The position numbers and the translations under genes were made by a program. A DNA stretch of 64,000 bases, taken from assembly GCF_964204645.1 (NCBI RefSeq), contig NC_134025.1, forward strand, positions 15,966,001 through 16,030,000. The letters run 5' to 3'. This document shows positions 43,260 to 53,593 of this stretch, in pieces. How positions within the stretch are numbered: the first letter of the stretch is position 1; each line of letters opens with the position of its first letter. The notes under the pieces are model-generated. The model saw only the letters and a list, made by a program, of their open reading frames with translations. It was not told the origin of the DNA and did not search any database. This DNA comes from Tubulanus polymorphus (lineage: Eukaryota; Nemertea; Palaeonemertea; Tubulaniformes; Tubulanidae).

Positions 43260-43361
43260 CTTATACAGCGTAGTCCCACGTAATTCCCTGTGCTTTTGCA
43301 TTCGATGCTTCAGTTTCTCATTAAAAGAAAGTTTAGAAGCCAATCCTAGAATTTCTTCTTC
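43260..43361 (-). CDS. Host exon upstream of the SH3 exon
   Basis: A 102-nt minus-strand exon, phase 0 at both ends. The acceptor is TTTATTTCAAG/GAAGAA and the donor TATAAG/GTAAAT. It encodes EEEILGLASKLSFNEKLKHR followed by a 14-residue basic stretch ending LRGTTLYK. The charged helical sequence ending in LYK just before the SH3 start fits the linker of Shank-like proteins. Fits in phase with the SH3 exon 107 bp away. Element G3 lies only about 115 bp upstream, in what would be the preceding intron, so earlier exons may be beyond it or lost. Confidence 0.6.
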
Positions 43362-43476
43362 CTTGAAATAAATTTGAAAATTCCCAAATAAAAATGATTA
43401 GTTTTATGTTTTAGATAAACTGAAAAAAATATAAATGTTCGTACAAAGATTTTTTTCAAATTGCTGCTAAAGCAAG

Positions 43477-43715
43477 TGTAACGAATCTCTTCGGTCGCCT
43501 CAATTCACGAATGTGGATGGGATGTCTCCTTTTGTGGGCCAATTTCCATCAATAAACATGAACAATGGAATACAACAATGGCTTCTTTATTCTACCACAC
43601 GTTTCTAAGAGACCGCTTCCGGTCTTACACGGTTCAAATAAAGATACGGATATTGACTAAACGAGACCACGAGAGGTATTGCAATCCGCGTTGGCCATCC
43701 CTGCAAACCACTACA
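43477..43715 (-). repeat. G3 3' LTR (diverged)
   Basis: First ~185 bp align well with 50105-50290 (TGTAACGAATCTCTTCGGTC...). The inner end is uncertain; CCACTACA at about 43708-43715 may correspond to CCACCACA of the other LTR. No clear polypurine tract remains. Confidence 0.7.
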
Positions 43716-44066
43716 CACTATTTACACGTTACTCCAGCTATATACAGGTATTTACAATCGCAACGCCTGAACAACTTCGGTTTTGATGGTCCCTTCCGAC
43801 AACTTCCTAACTTGAGCGTGTGGAGCCCTACGGGGCTATCCGGTTAGGTAACCTGAAAGGATAAAAAACAAAAACACTCGGCAGACAAAATTTTCACAGA
43901 TGAGCAGTGTAATGCTGGTTGCGAAGGAAAAACGCAACAGGGTACCATTAGGTGTCCGATCAGGTAGGGCAACTGGGTAGCAAGCAGAACGCATCGGAGT
44001 ACCACTGGCAGGTGTCCGGTGCATACCAATGCAATTCCAAATTGACCCCAATTAGGTGTGGTGGGG

Positions 44067-44828
44067 TTACCACGTCCCATCTAAATGGGCCTTCACCGTC
44101 CTGACCACATGGTCACCTACGATATCCATCGCCTTCTTGCGGTAGTGTATACCCACAAAGTCGTTGTCATCCAGGTCAGGGAGGTCGATCTGGATGAAAC
44201 CTGCTTTTACCGAGTGGACATTTATGCGGTCCGTCCGACGAATGTGTTCCCCGATTTTCCGTATACCGGGAGACAACCTCAGGATTTCCAAGTAAAAAGA
44301 GGAATACCAGATATATAATATCGTTTGGCCAGCATGGCATATAACTAGTATAGGATCTCGGTGGTCTCCCCATAATCCCGGATGTCGTTAACAACGTGGT
44401 TGAACACAACCGCCGAAGAGGTAACATGACTCTGCTGTACGTAACCATTGACTTTAGTTCTCTCGACAAAGACCGGAACCTGGGTCTCGACAGGGTAGAG
44501 CCATGTCTTGACGCAATGTATGCTTTGACACCGCAGATGATGGCCCCTACCACTACACGACTGGGGTCGTATAAATGCTTAATTACCAGTCCACCAGCTT
44601 TTGGGTGTCTGGGCATGGTTGTGGATCTTTTTTTGGGCTGAACGACTGAATTAAACTCCGAGTGTCCTTGATCAGGCGTTGTTTCAGCTCGCGAGTCTCT
44701 ACTTTCATTTGGTCAAGCTGTATGACGTCCATTCTATCCCTATGGTACGGTGTTAGAGGTCTTAAAGATGAAGAAAAGGGAAACGAAAACCATGAATAGG
44801 TATCTGTGGGGTTCAGAGTGTTAACCAT
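44067..44828 (-). pseudogene. G3 third ORF, SGNH-hydrolase-like (broken)
   Basis: Three minus-strand frames in sequence match G1's third ORF: DVIQLDQMKVETRELKQRL (44740-44680), then DPSRVVVGAIICGVK, then in another frame AVVFNHVVNDIRDYGETTE (about 44421-44366), then TDRINVHSVKAGFIQID and DNDFVGIHYRKKAMD (to about 44120). The segment with the GDS nucleophile motif appears deleted. Where G1 has HGMNH, G3 has HVVND, i.e. between them the canonical G-x-N-D of block III. DFVGIHY is kept in both. Thus the ORF belonged to the common ancestor of both families, not a chance capture by one copy. Confidence 0.7.
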
Positions 44829-44892
44829 ACTGTGGTGTTGCTCTTGCCTCCCTCAATTTCCTCCCCCTTTCCAACCACACACTCTTCATCCG

Positions 44893-45126
44893 TCATATTC
44901 GTAGGAACCTCTCATGACAGCCACAAGTGGGTTCTACACGGCACACTTGGGTGAAGTCACCATACCTTTGTGGAGGCCGGATGTTCACTCTAGGTCGCAA
45001 CCTACGGCGGGGTTCATCTGCATTTGGTGCCTCAAGCCGAGGTTCTCCAGGTGTAGGAATTGTTACTCGCTCCTCCAGGTCTTGGACAACTTCCTGGTTG
45101 TCCCTAAGATGTGCCCTCCTGTCCAC
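44893..45126 (-). pseudogene. G3 conserved Arg-rich pol tail
   Basis: Contains RRRLRPRVNIRPPQRYGDF, counterpart of G1's HRRLRPRVGIRRPSRF. The preceding GEPRLEAPNADEP suggests it continues from the integrase tail. Frameshifts separate it from 45142-45501. Confidence 0.55.
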
Positions 45127-45141
45127 TTGAGGATTCGGTGC

Positions 45142-46060
45142 CTACACCCAGGTGACATCGTCATCAAGGCTGCTCGAAGAGTCCGAGTCATTTTCCTCAA
45201 CCTCTGTGGGTTGTACTGGCTCCATCTTTTTCCTACGTGTCTGGGCTGGTCGTTTGACCTCGTCCCTCTCTGGAGTGTACCCGAAGCAGGGCTTCATATT
45301 GTTGAAGTGGACCACCTTGGGCTTCCTACGTCCGACCACGGGCACCACCCAGTATGTGACCTCCGATATCCTTTCGGTCACCAGGAACGGACCCTTCACG
45401 TCCGGTGGAACTTCGGTGCTTCGGCAGGTTTCAGGAAATGGCTGTAAAGCCACACTCGGTCCCCTACTTGGAACCCACCGCGTTTCGCGAAAACCGGTCA
45501 TAGCCTTGTTTCTGTCGCCTCTGCGCTAACTTAATTTGGTCCCGGACTCGCCCATGAGCACTCTCCAAACTATGAACCATTTCTTCCGTGAAAACCGTGA
45601 CCGTCTTTGGTTCCTCCAGCATCCCGACCATGATGTCGAGGGGCAGCATAATTTCTTCTCCAAAAGTGAGGAAAAAAGGGGTTTCCTTGGTACTTTCCTG
45701 GACGCTTGAGCGGAATGCCATCAGACAAGCTGGAAGCTCAGAGTCCCAATTGGTACCGTTCTCATTGACTGACATGGTGAGCATCGATTTCAAAGATTTG
45801 TTGGCGTTTTTCCCCTGACCATTCCCCATGGGGTGGTACGCGGTGGTACGCGTCTTATCGACACCAAGGAAGTGACACATTTCGAAAAATACCCTAGATT
45901 CAAAATTGGCTCCTTTGTCAGAGTGGATACTTTCCGGGCACCCGTACCTCGTAACCCACTTGTCCACTATACGTCTCGCAACAGTCACTGCCCTTTCGTT
46001 CCTTAATGGCCATGCCTCCACCCATTTAGTAAATGCGTCTTGTGCCACCAAGATGTACAT
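45142..46060 (-). pseudogene. G3 integrase
   Basis: Frames 46060-45464 and 45501-45142 give MYILVAQDAFTKWVEAWPLR, IHSDKGANFESRVF (second catalytic Asp) and TTAYHPMGNGQGKNANKSLK, where G1 has NGQVENFNKS: the catalytic Glu is Lys here (GKN for VEN). Then GPFLVTERISEVTYWVV (GPF module). The first catalytic Asp (HVDI) lies just upstream past a stop at about 46110. Loss of the Glu and frame changes make it inactive. Confidence 0.8.
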
Positions 46061-46139
46061 GTTCCCCTTTTTGGATTTCTTAAGGGGGCCGATGATGTCA
46101 ACATGTACTCTCTAGCCTCTTCGACCAGTCGGGGTCGAC

Positions 46140-46607
46140 ACAGGAGGTGCTATTGGCTTCTTTGGCGGTGACTTACATTGCTGACAATGCATGCACTTCC
46201 GGATATAGTCTTTGACTGCGGTTACCATGCCAGGGCACCAGAAGCGTTCACGCATTTTCTGTCCTGTCTTAGTTGTCCCTCGGTGGCCGCTAGACCATTA
46301 TGGAGGTGTGACAAGGCCTTCGGAAGTAAACATTTAGGCAAGATAATGCGTTTGTTGGTACCCTTGGATCCAGGCGGTGGCTTGATGACCAGTAGCCCCT
46401 TGACAATTTCCAGCCATTCATACTTACCAAGGAGATTTCGCGATAGGCGACAATGCCGATGTCCGGGTCAGTGTCCTGGGCCTGCTGGATATCCATCTTA
46501 CCGAGACCGTCTTGGACTTTAGCAACTAAAGCCGCAAGTTTACCCGCTGGAAAACCGGTTTCTCCACAGCTCGGGCAACTGCCGTGTTTCTTAACCCTAC
46601 GAGGCAT
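46140..46607 (-). pseudogene. G3 RNase H-integrase junction and HHCC finger region
   Basis: MPRRVKKHGSCPSCGETGFP corresponds to the region right after RNase H in G1 (there broken by TAA). The following VAYREISLVSMNGWKLSRGY matches the integrase leader. Further on, in another frame, a KCMHCQQCKS-type Cys pair is visible near 46195-46165. Frameshifted. Confidence 0.6.
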
Positions 46608-46628
46608 GCGGGAGAGGGTGTCTGCGTT

Positions 46629-47251
46629 CTAATGTTTCACACCAGGTCTGTGCTGGATCTCAAATTCGTACTCAGCCAGTTTCTCGTTCCACCGTGCGAC
46701 CTGGCCTTCCTGTATTCGTGAACTACGTAGCCATTTCAGGGCAGCATGATCCATGCGTACCAGAAATGGTTTGTCCAGAAGGTAGTGCTGGAAATAAATG
46801 ATCATGTCGACCAAAGCCAGCATCTCGCGACGAGTCGCACAGTAGTTTTCCTCTCCCCCCTTCAGTGTCCAACTGGCATAGGCCACGACCCGTTCAGGCC
46901 CATCGTCCTGTGTCTGCGAAAGGACCGCACCAATAGCCCAACCGCTCGCATCGGTGTCCAAAATATATCTTCCCGCATCGGGTCCGAAGTCAGGGAAAAC
47001 AAGAACAGGTGGCTGGGTGAGTGCAAACTTGATTTTGTCAAAAGCCAGGCGCTGTTCCTCCCCCCCACGTAAAGGGTTGATCCTTCCGGGTTAGCATGTG
47101 TAGGGGTTGACACATACTCGCGTAGTTATCTATGAACTTAGCATAGTACGTGACCAGCCCCAGAAAACTCCGGACCTCGGTGACACCCTTCGGTGCAGGT
47201 CAGTTTAGGACCTTGTCCATTTTGGTGGAGTCTGTCTCTAACCCAGCTGCG
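46629..47251 (-). pseudogene. G3 RNase H and connection
   Basis: Frame 46961-46629 has DTDASGWAIGAVLSQTQDDG, RREMLALVDMI and VRMDHAALKWL, i.e. the RNase H DASGWAIG and DHAALKWL motifs. Sequence between about 47250 and 46962 holds the C-terminal RT 'F.GL..YY..F' region in broken frames (VTYYAKFI-like around 47150). Confidence 0.75.
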
Positions 47252-47252
47252 C

Positions 47253-47995
47253 TTACCACATGTCCCAGGAAGGCCAACCACCGCTGTTACACTTCTTCGG
47301 TTTCAGTTTCAAACCCGCAGCCCGGAAACATGAGAAAACCTCAGCCAATTTGTCAAGGTGAGATGCAAGGTCTGCCGAATGGACGATAATATCGTCCAGG
47401 TATATAGGGGCAGTCTTCCAGGAAACTTTGTCGAGGGCCATCGACATCAGGCGAGTAAAACACGCCGGCGCGTTGGTAACAATATCCACTAGTCAGGTCC
47501 AAGGTCCAAAACCAAGAGGAACCAGACAAGTTCTCAAGCAGGCCATCTATTCGACCAAGCGGGTGGCTATCTTTGATAGTACAGTCGTTCAACTTCCTGT
47601 AGTCACAAAAAAGTCTAAGGGTTACCGTCAGCTTTTCTTGCAAGTACAATTGGGCTTGCCCAAGGAGAACTGGAGGGGTGAATTAGGTCGTGCTCTAGTA
47701 GCTCTCCAGTGTAACCCTCAACAAATACCCGACGTCCAGGTGGGAGTCTCTGTGGTTGCTGTTTCACCGGCTTTGAATCTCCTGTGTCTATTTCGAATTC
47801 TGTCAGCCGTGAACGTCCTATATCATAGTCACCACGCGAAAATATATCTTGGTGTTCCTGCAGTACCAGGATAAGTTTGGCCCTCTCCGCGTCTGGGATG
47901 TCGAGGCTGTGCATGTTTAACTCCTCCAGTAGGGACTTGAAGTGTCGCCCCCCACCAGCTTGGGGATTGAGAATTCTGCTGAAGGGGTATCTCAT
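47253..47995 (-). pseudogene. G3 reverse transcriptase (fragmented)
   Basis: Overlapping frames 47995-47615, 47649-47353 and 47489-47253 include FEIDTGDSKPVKQQPQRLPP, LRLFCDYRKLNDCTIKDSHP, SSWFWTLDLTSGY, NAPACFTRLM and IYLDDIIVHS, all strongly like G1's RT. The YxDD box is present. The frame breaks after LDLTSGY, with loss of the WQVPI segment. Non-functional. Confidence 0.8.
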
Positions 47996-48530
47996 TCAGA
48001 CCCCACTGCAGCAAGCGGCGAGAGAAATCCAGAACACAGTTATGACGCAGGAAGAAGTCATTACCCAGCAAACAGTCTTCTGAAAGCTCCTCAGAAATAA
48101 CCATGGGTACCTGAAATTTCGGACCACTTAGTTCTAATATAACATCAGCCACCCCCCAGAGTGACAGGGCCTGCCCATTTGCTGTGGTAAGGTTCCCAAC
48201 TACCGGTCTCAGATCCCGAGGGGACCCAGCCCCTAGGCTGGCTTCCCACACTGAGGATCTAAGGACGGTTACCGAGGCCCCCGTATCTAAGAGGATCGAT
48301 GCAGTTGCCCTCGTATTAATCAAACCCGAAACATATAGCCCCGTGTCCTGGACGCAAACATTCCCAATAGATAGTGTCTTGTCCTTAGGAGCCGTGTGGC
48401 AGTCAGGGTGTAAACCATTGTCTGGTGTCCCACCTGTCACGATTCCCACATCTAGGGCTGGCTCTGTCTCACAAGGCTGGAGGTCGACCGGTTTCGGCGG
48501 GGGTCGTAAGACAGTCCGGGTGTGAACCAT
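47829..48530 (-). pseudogene. G3 protease and repetitive linker
   Basis: This 233-codon frame has a Pro/His-rich linker with TPDNGLHPDC, then SILLDTGASVTVLRSSVWEA (aspartic protease, DTGA), VPMVISEELSEDCLLGNDFF and LNEIPLQQ. It parallels G1 residues 30-250. A roughly 125-bp unit carrying the GLHPD block is repeated two to three times between 48370 and 48650. Confidence 0.8.
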
Positions 48531-48761
48531 TGTTTGGTGTCCGATCTATCACGTTCCCCACATCTTGGATTGAATCTGTCTAATGGGGCTGGGGGTCAAC
48601 TGGTTGTCGGAGGGTCGTGAGGTAATCTGGGTGTAAACCAGACACCCCATACTCACCACTTTGAACCAGTTTGATCTCCCTGCCTTGGCCTCCTATAGAT
48701 GGACTTGTCTCCAACCTAGGCCTTCGGTGTGGGGGAACATACTTAACAGGCTCGGGGCACT

Positions 48762-49718
48762 CTAATTTGTCAGGTTTGCTCTGCCCCTTGAGCGAACCAA
48801 GGCTCCGTTTCCCGCCCTCTGCACGCAATCTCTTGCGTAGTGGCCAGGGGCATTCCTGGATGGGATGTTTTGTCGTCTGGGACCACTTCCCCTCGTGGAG
48901 AGGTCGGCAACGGTAGTCTCCAGTGTCTCCATGCGGGTGGATAGGCTCCGTACCAACCCCACCAACTTGCTCATTAGGCCTTCATTTTCAGGGTTCGGAT
49001 GCAAATGGTTGATAGTCCGCTTTGGCTTCGGGTCCTGCTTTTCGATAAGACGGCGGGCTGATTCAAGGCCACGGGCTGTCCTTACTGCCTCTGCCAGGGT
49101 CTGTGGCTGTGAGATGTACAGCGACTCCCTAGCATGGGGAGCTAGATTCACTCCACACATAAACTGGTCCTTGGTCAGTTCGTCTTGGAGGTCTGGACAT
49201 ATCCCGGGGTAGGCGCTCTGAACCAGGTCCGTCAATGCATCAGAAAAATGACCTAAGCTCTCCTGACTTTTCTGTTCGCAGGATTTGAGCATCATTTTGA
49301 AGTCCCCTGGAGTCCGGGTCTGTTCCAGACGGTCCAGTATCTGACAACTAAAGTCGGCATAGGGTATATCACTGTTTAGCTGAAGATTCTTGACAGCCCT
49401 GTACGACTCATGATCGAGGTTCATCAAGATTAGTTGTTTTCTTACCTCGCCATTGTCCAGGACGCGGCTGATTTTCATCATGTCCGCGTAGGTGTCGAAA
49501 CGATCCAGCCATATGCGAAAATTGTTCCCCATGCTGTACGTCTTCGGAGCTGGTACCCTCACCTTAATATCCCCCTGGTCATGGCCCTCCCTATCCATGT
49601 TCTTAGACATAAACTTGATCAGCGAGTGTAAACATTCGCCAACACGGGGGCTGTCAGTGTCAACATCGCTCGTATCTAGGTCAGGATTTGGCTCTTGAAA
49701 ACTGTCGGCAGTGGCCAT
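48762..49718 (-). pseudogene. G3 gag
   Basis: This 318-codon frame is very similar to G1 Gag: VRVPAPKTYSMGNNFRIWLD, NLDHESYRAVKNLQL, DFKMMLKSCEQKSQESLGHF, LQDELTKDQFMCGV. At the C-terminus a zinc knuckle is damaged: only APGHYARDC remains of C-x2-C-x4-H-x4-C, and the first knuckle is deleted. Starts at ATG 49716-49718, about 370 nt after the PBS. The open frame then runs into a 48.83-48.58 kb Arg/Pro-rich continuation in another frame. Confidence 0.8.
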
Positions 49719-50089
49719 AATGCATAAAATAAACAGGGGTAGTAGTAAATAGAATAATAGATAACAGCTATATAAGAAAAATATGTAACCTAAGGTCTTG
49801 CCCAGATAGGTATCTATACTCAGTTAACAGGTTAACACTTCTCGTAGGCCTAATTGTATAAACCGACCGCAAAAACAATTGTTATAATCAGTAAGAGAGT
49901 AGGATTGCAAACCACTAACGGTGTCAATGTAATTCCTAATTAAATATTGCTAACCATGGAAAGTGTCAATGTTATTCTAAGAGAGCAATCTCGGGAACCG
50001 TTGACAAAATATTCACCTCTCGTTGTTGGTAGCGAGCCGGCTCGTATCAGCTTCAATTTTCGCGTCGAATCTTCACGGGATCGATCCCT

Positions 50090-50103
50090 GACCGCTGCCA
50101 CCA
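50090..50103 (-). other. G3 primer-binding site, tRNA-Leu type
   Basis: On the minus strand TGGTGGCAGCGGTC lies 1 nt inside the 5' LTR, the same primer type as G1 and G2. Confidence 0.75.
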
Positions 50104-50104
50104 G

Positions 50105-50330
50105 TGTAACGAATCTCTTCGGTCGCCTCAATTCACGAATGTGGATGGAATGTCTGCTTTTGTGGGGCGATTTCCATCAATAAACATGAACAATAGAATA
50201 CAACAACGGCTTCTTTATTCTACCACACGATTGTAAGAGACCGCTTCTGGTCTTACAGGTTCACATAAAAATACGGATACGGACTAAACTAAACAAGGGA
50301 TACAGACTCGGTTAAGCCTAGTCCACCACA
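50105..50330 (-). repeat. G3 5' LTR
   Basis: 226 bp; minus strand TGTGGTGGACTAGGC...CGTTACA. Flanked by CAAG at 50331-50334. An AATAAA lies within (minus-strand 50230-50200 region is A/T-rich), but I did not fix a promoter. Confidence 0.85.
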
Positions 50331-50334
50331 CAAG

Positions 50335-51050
50335 CACCCAGTGAAAGCAAAAGAAAACAAGAAAGAAATTCTAAAAATGGGCTTGCTGACATGGTTGTAC
50401 TGAAAGCTGGCTTGGTGGTTTTATATTTCTGTAGTAGAATTAATCGGATTTGAACCGATTACTTTTTAAAGAGCTAAGAGATCGGTGTTGTCTTACATCA
50501 CTACATGAAATGTTACACACGGGGACTGGGAATCGGAATGGTTTTATTGTAGACGTGGACCAAGTTAGTGCAAGCTTTTGGATAGTTGTTATTTAAATAT
50601 TGTAGTGTCTTAATGGAATCATCATCATGTTGATAATTGCTAGATTACTTATCGGATTGTGTTGAAATGATTTTGCATAGAAACATTTACAACTGAAAGA
50701 AAATAGGTGACTAACTCGAGTGACTTCAGATGAAGAGAAGCGAACACGAAAATAGATAGGAGCCACGATTTATCTTTTTAAAATAATAAAGACATTAAGC
50801 AAGAATAAGTTGCATTTCCTTCAAATGACAATCCACTACGATCATCCGATTAAGTGTATTGCCACCATAGACTACCGCCCCCTGGCTCTTTGGAGACAGG
50901 GAACCAGTCTTCAATTCAATTCAGAATTTATTTTACAAAAAAGCAGTTTTTAAGTTTTAGATATTTAAACTGAAAAATATAAATGTTCATAGAGATTTTT
51001 CAAATAGCCGCTAACGCAAGCACCCAATGAAAGTAAAAGAAATTAAAAGA
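50335..51050. other. Intergenic, with a repeat that matches the G3 target
   Basis: 50936-51035 resembles 43400-43476 plus 50331-50350 joined: 'GATTTTTCAAAT..CCGCTAA.GCAAGCACCCA.TGAAAG'. So it is a paralogue of the DNA into which G3 inserted. No genes. Confidence 0.6.
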
Positions 51051-51052
51051 AT

Positions 51053-52097
51053 TTTTTTTAAACGTGAAAGTAAATATTTTATCGTGAATTTTTAATTGTG
51101 TCATTAAAGAATGAATTGAATTGTCGGCAGCACTATGCCGCGCATGAATACCAATTTCAAGACTGATCACGCACGCTCAACCAAGGTTGGTATGCGCTGC
51201 TAACAAAAACGATTAAACAAAATCATAAAACAATGAAAACGACAAGGGATATAGCCAATATACGAAAGGAACCTAGATTTTATGACTGCATTAAATGTGT
51301 GTAAATATCAGAGCCCAAGAAAGTTTCTAACGAAAGTTATCGACTCCCCAAGCAAGTTATCAATCCGTGTGATAGCAATATGGGCTTGCAAGCATGCAAG
51401 CCCATGATAAAATGGATTTTAAAAAAAAGGAAATGTTTTATTGTGAAATTTTAATTGTGTCAATAAAGATTGAATTGAATTCTCGTCAGCACTATGCTGC
51501 GCATGAATACGAATTGCAAGACTGATCATGCATGCTCAACAAAGGTTGGTGTGCGCTGCTGAAATAACAAAACCGATTAAACAAAATCATATAACTAAGA
51601 AAAAAACAACGGATAAAGCTAATAAACGAAAGGCACCTAGATTTTATTACTGCATTAAATGTGTGTAAACATCTGAGCCCAAGAAAGTTTCTAACGAAAG
51701 TTATCTAACAATCTAACTCTATTTTCAAAATTCAAAAGAAAGCTGTTAGACTAATTAATAATTCAGCCTTCAATGCATTGCAACATGACCAATATTTGAG
51801 AAATATATAGTAATTTTAAATGAAATAAATTTTTCTGAAATAACAAAACCGATTAAACAAAATCATATAACTAAGAAAAAAACAACGGATAAAGCTAATA
51901 AACGAAAGGCACCTAGATTTTATTACTGCATTAAATGTGTGTAAACATCTGAGCCCAAGAAAGTTTCTAACGAAAGTTATCTAACAATCTAACTCTATTT
52001 TCAAAATTCAAAAGAAAGCTGTTAGACTAATTAATAATTCAGCCTTCAATGCATTGCAACATGACCAATATTTGAGAAATATATAGTAATTTTAAAT
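51053..52097. repeat. Tandem array with an exact 263-bp duplication
   Basis: Units at about 51053-51330 and 51420-51710 are diverged copies (TGTCAATAAAGATTGAATTG, CAGCACTATGC, ACGAAAGGCACCTAGATTTT). 51559-51821 is repeated without visible change at 51835-52097, 276 bp apart. Inside are AAAGCTGTTAGACTAATTAA sequences which, in frame, give FKIQKKAVRLINNSAFNALQ, a LINE RT C-terminal piece. The second duplication is recent. Confidence 0.8.
51379..51406. repeat. 26-bp palindrome
   Basis: ATGGGCTTGCA and TGCAAGCCCAT surround AGCA; perfect 11-bp arms. AAATGGGCTTGCTGACATGG at 50377 shares one arm. Confidence 0.7.
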
Positions 52098-52243
52098 TCC
52101 AAGACCTCATGAAATTAGATCTACTGAAATTTGGTTAGACGAGAAGATACACAATATCCGTGTATGATGATGACGAGAGAAATCCCACAATAACGAAGCC
52201 AAGATTGAATAATTCTATATCAGAATGATTATATTTGAGAACC

Positions 52244-52325
52244 GACGTTTCGGCTAACAACTGTTAGCCATCATCAGGCGTACGCCTGATGATGATGATA
52301 GCTAACAGTTGCTAGCCGAAACGTC
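52244..52325. ncRNA. Inverted pair of hammerhead-like motifs
   Basis: Minus strand (52278-52244): CCTGATGATGGCTAAC, AGTT loop, GTTAGCC, GAAACGTC. Plus strand (52285-52325): CCTGATGATGATGATAGC... GCTAGCCGAAACGTC. They face each other around CGTACG. Each has CTGATGA, a 7-bp stem and GAAAC as in hammerhead ribozymes, again with an extra T before the stem. The whole block is also a long palindrome. Confidence 0.45.
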
Positions 52326-52539
52326 ATACCTCAAGTATAATATATAATACTTTATTGATAGGTTGCCGCCCGGAGTCAAAAAAGACTGTAACCCTAAGAG
52401 ATGGGATGACACCTGGAGAAAAAAAGTGATAATAAAAGAAATGGAATGATGGTATAATTCTTTATACACGAGAATTACAAAATAAACATTTACAGTGTCG
52501 TCAGTTCATAGGTTCCGAGGATTCGAGTTAAGATTTTAA

Positions 52540-53593
52540 TAATTTTTTAGGCATGATGTTTTATGTTAGGCATGATGTATTACGTTAGTAATTTCCATTT
52601 CTGGTATTATACTGGTGATTAAAGGCGTTTGTTTGGAAGATATCTTTTAGTGGTTTAGGAATTGATTGTTTTGAGAATTTATACGCAAATTTAACCATTT
52701 CAAGTTTTATCAAATCGTCTAGTTTTAGGATATTGTATTTTATAAAAATTGGCGCTGTACGTGCTTTATATTCATTATTATCAATTAGTCTTACTGCTTA
52801 TATGTAATCTTGATAATACTGCTAATTGCTTTTAAGTGCACTAGGCCCCCATATCCCTCGACTGTATGTTAAGTGATTATGTATGTAATTGAAGTACAGC
52901 AATTTCTTAGCCCAGGATGGTATTAGTTTTTTTTACACATCTTAACATATAAATGTTTTTGTTTATCTTATTAATCAATTGTTTGATGTGATCATTCCAG
53001 TTTAGGTGCTCTTCAATGGTTAAGCCTAAAAATCTAAAACTACTCACGACTTCAATATTTTGGCCAATAAAACTCAAGTCTAGATCATTATTATTCATTT
53101 TGGATCCTTTTGGTTCAAAAATCATCGCAGCTGTTTTAGAAATATTTAATGTGAGTTTGTTAGCCCTAAACCAGTCTATTAAAATGTTCAAATCGCTCTG
53201 TCCTACATAGTTGTTCATATCTTTTAAGTTGGGATCAGAGATATAAATAGTAGTGTCATCCGCAAACATGATCGCTTTCATGTGTTCAAATTTGTTGCGC
53301 AAATCATTAGTATACAATAAAAATAACAATCCTCCTAGAACAGAGCCTTGAGGTACCCCATATTCAATTTTTTCACGTCTGGATTTGCTATTGTTAAAAT
53401 TAACATTAATATTTCTATTAGTAACGTAGCTTTTGAACCAATGAAGTGCTTTTCCACGTATTCCGAAGTGTGATAATTTGCTGAGAAGGATAGTTATACC
53501 TAGCGAATCGAATGCTTTTGATAGGTCCAAGTAAATTCCCATAATAGGATGTTTTTTATCCATTGCATTGAGAATGTTTCTAGTGAAATCCAT
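52540..53593 (-). pseudogene. Non-LTR retrotransposon reverse transcriptase
   Basis: Frame 53593-52907 (228 aa) has GIYLDLSKAFDSLGITILL, IEYGVPQGSVLGGLLFLLYT, the catalytic FADDTTIY and FLGLTIEEHLNWNDHI. After one or two frame breaks the C-terminus continues to about 52540 with AVRLIDNNEYKARTAPIF. This is the RT of an APE-type LINE. A Met at 53593 is inside the domain; the earlier RT part is in other frames to 53.9 kb. Catalytic residues remain but frameshifts kill it. Confidence 0.85.

Larger units (their letters stand above)
43477..50330 (-). mobile_element. Ty3/gypsy LTR retrotransposon G3 (decayed, related to G1)
   Basis: A 6.85-kb minus-strand element between CAAG duplications (43473-43476, 50331-50334). 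LTRs begin TGTGGTGG (minus strand, right copy) and end CGTTACA. Order: PBS, gag, protease, RT, RNase H, integrase, Arg-rich tail, broken SGNH-like third ORF. Each protein is recognisably akin to that of G1, and LTR ends are similar too, so G1 and G3 are sister families. Many frameshifts and differing LTRs show that it is old. Confidence 0.9.

Noticed and set aside
44914-45529. Plus-strand frames of 125-177 codons within G3
   Set aside because: Antisense to the integrase tail of G3; no known motifs.
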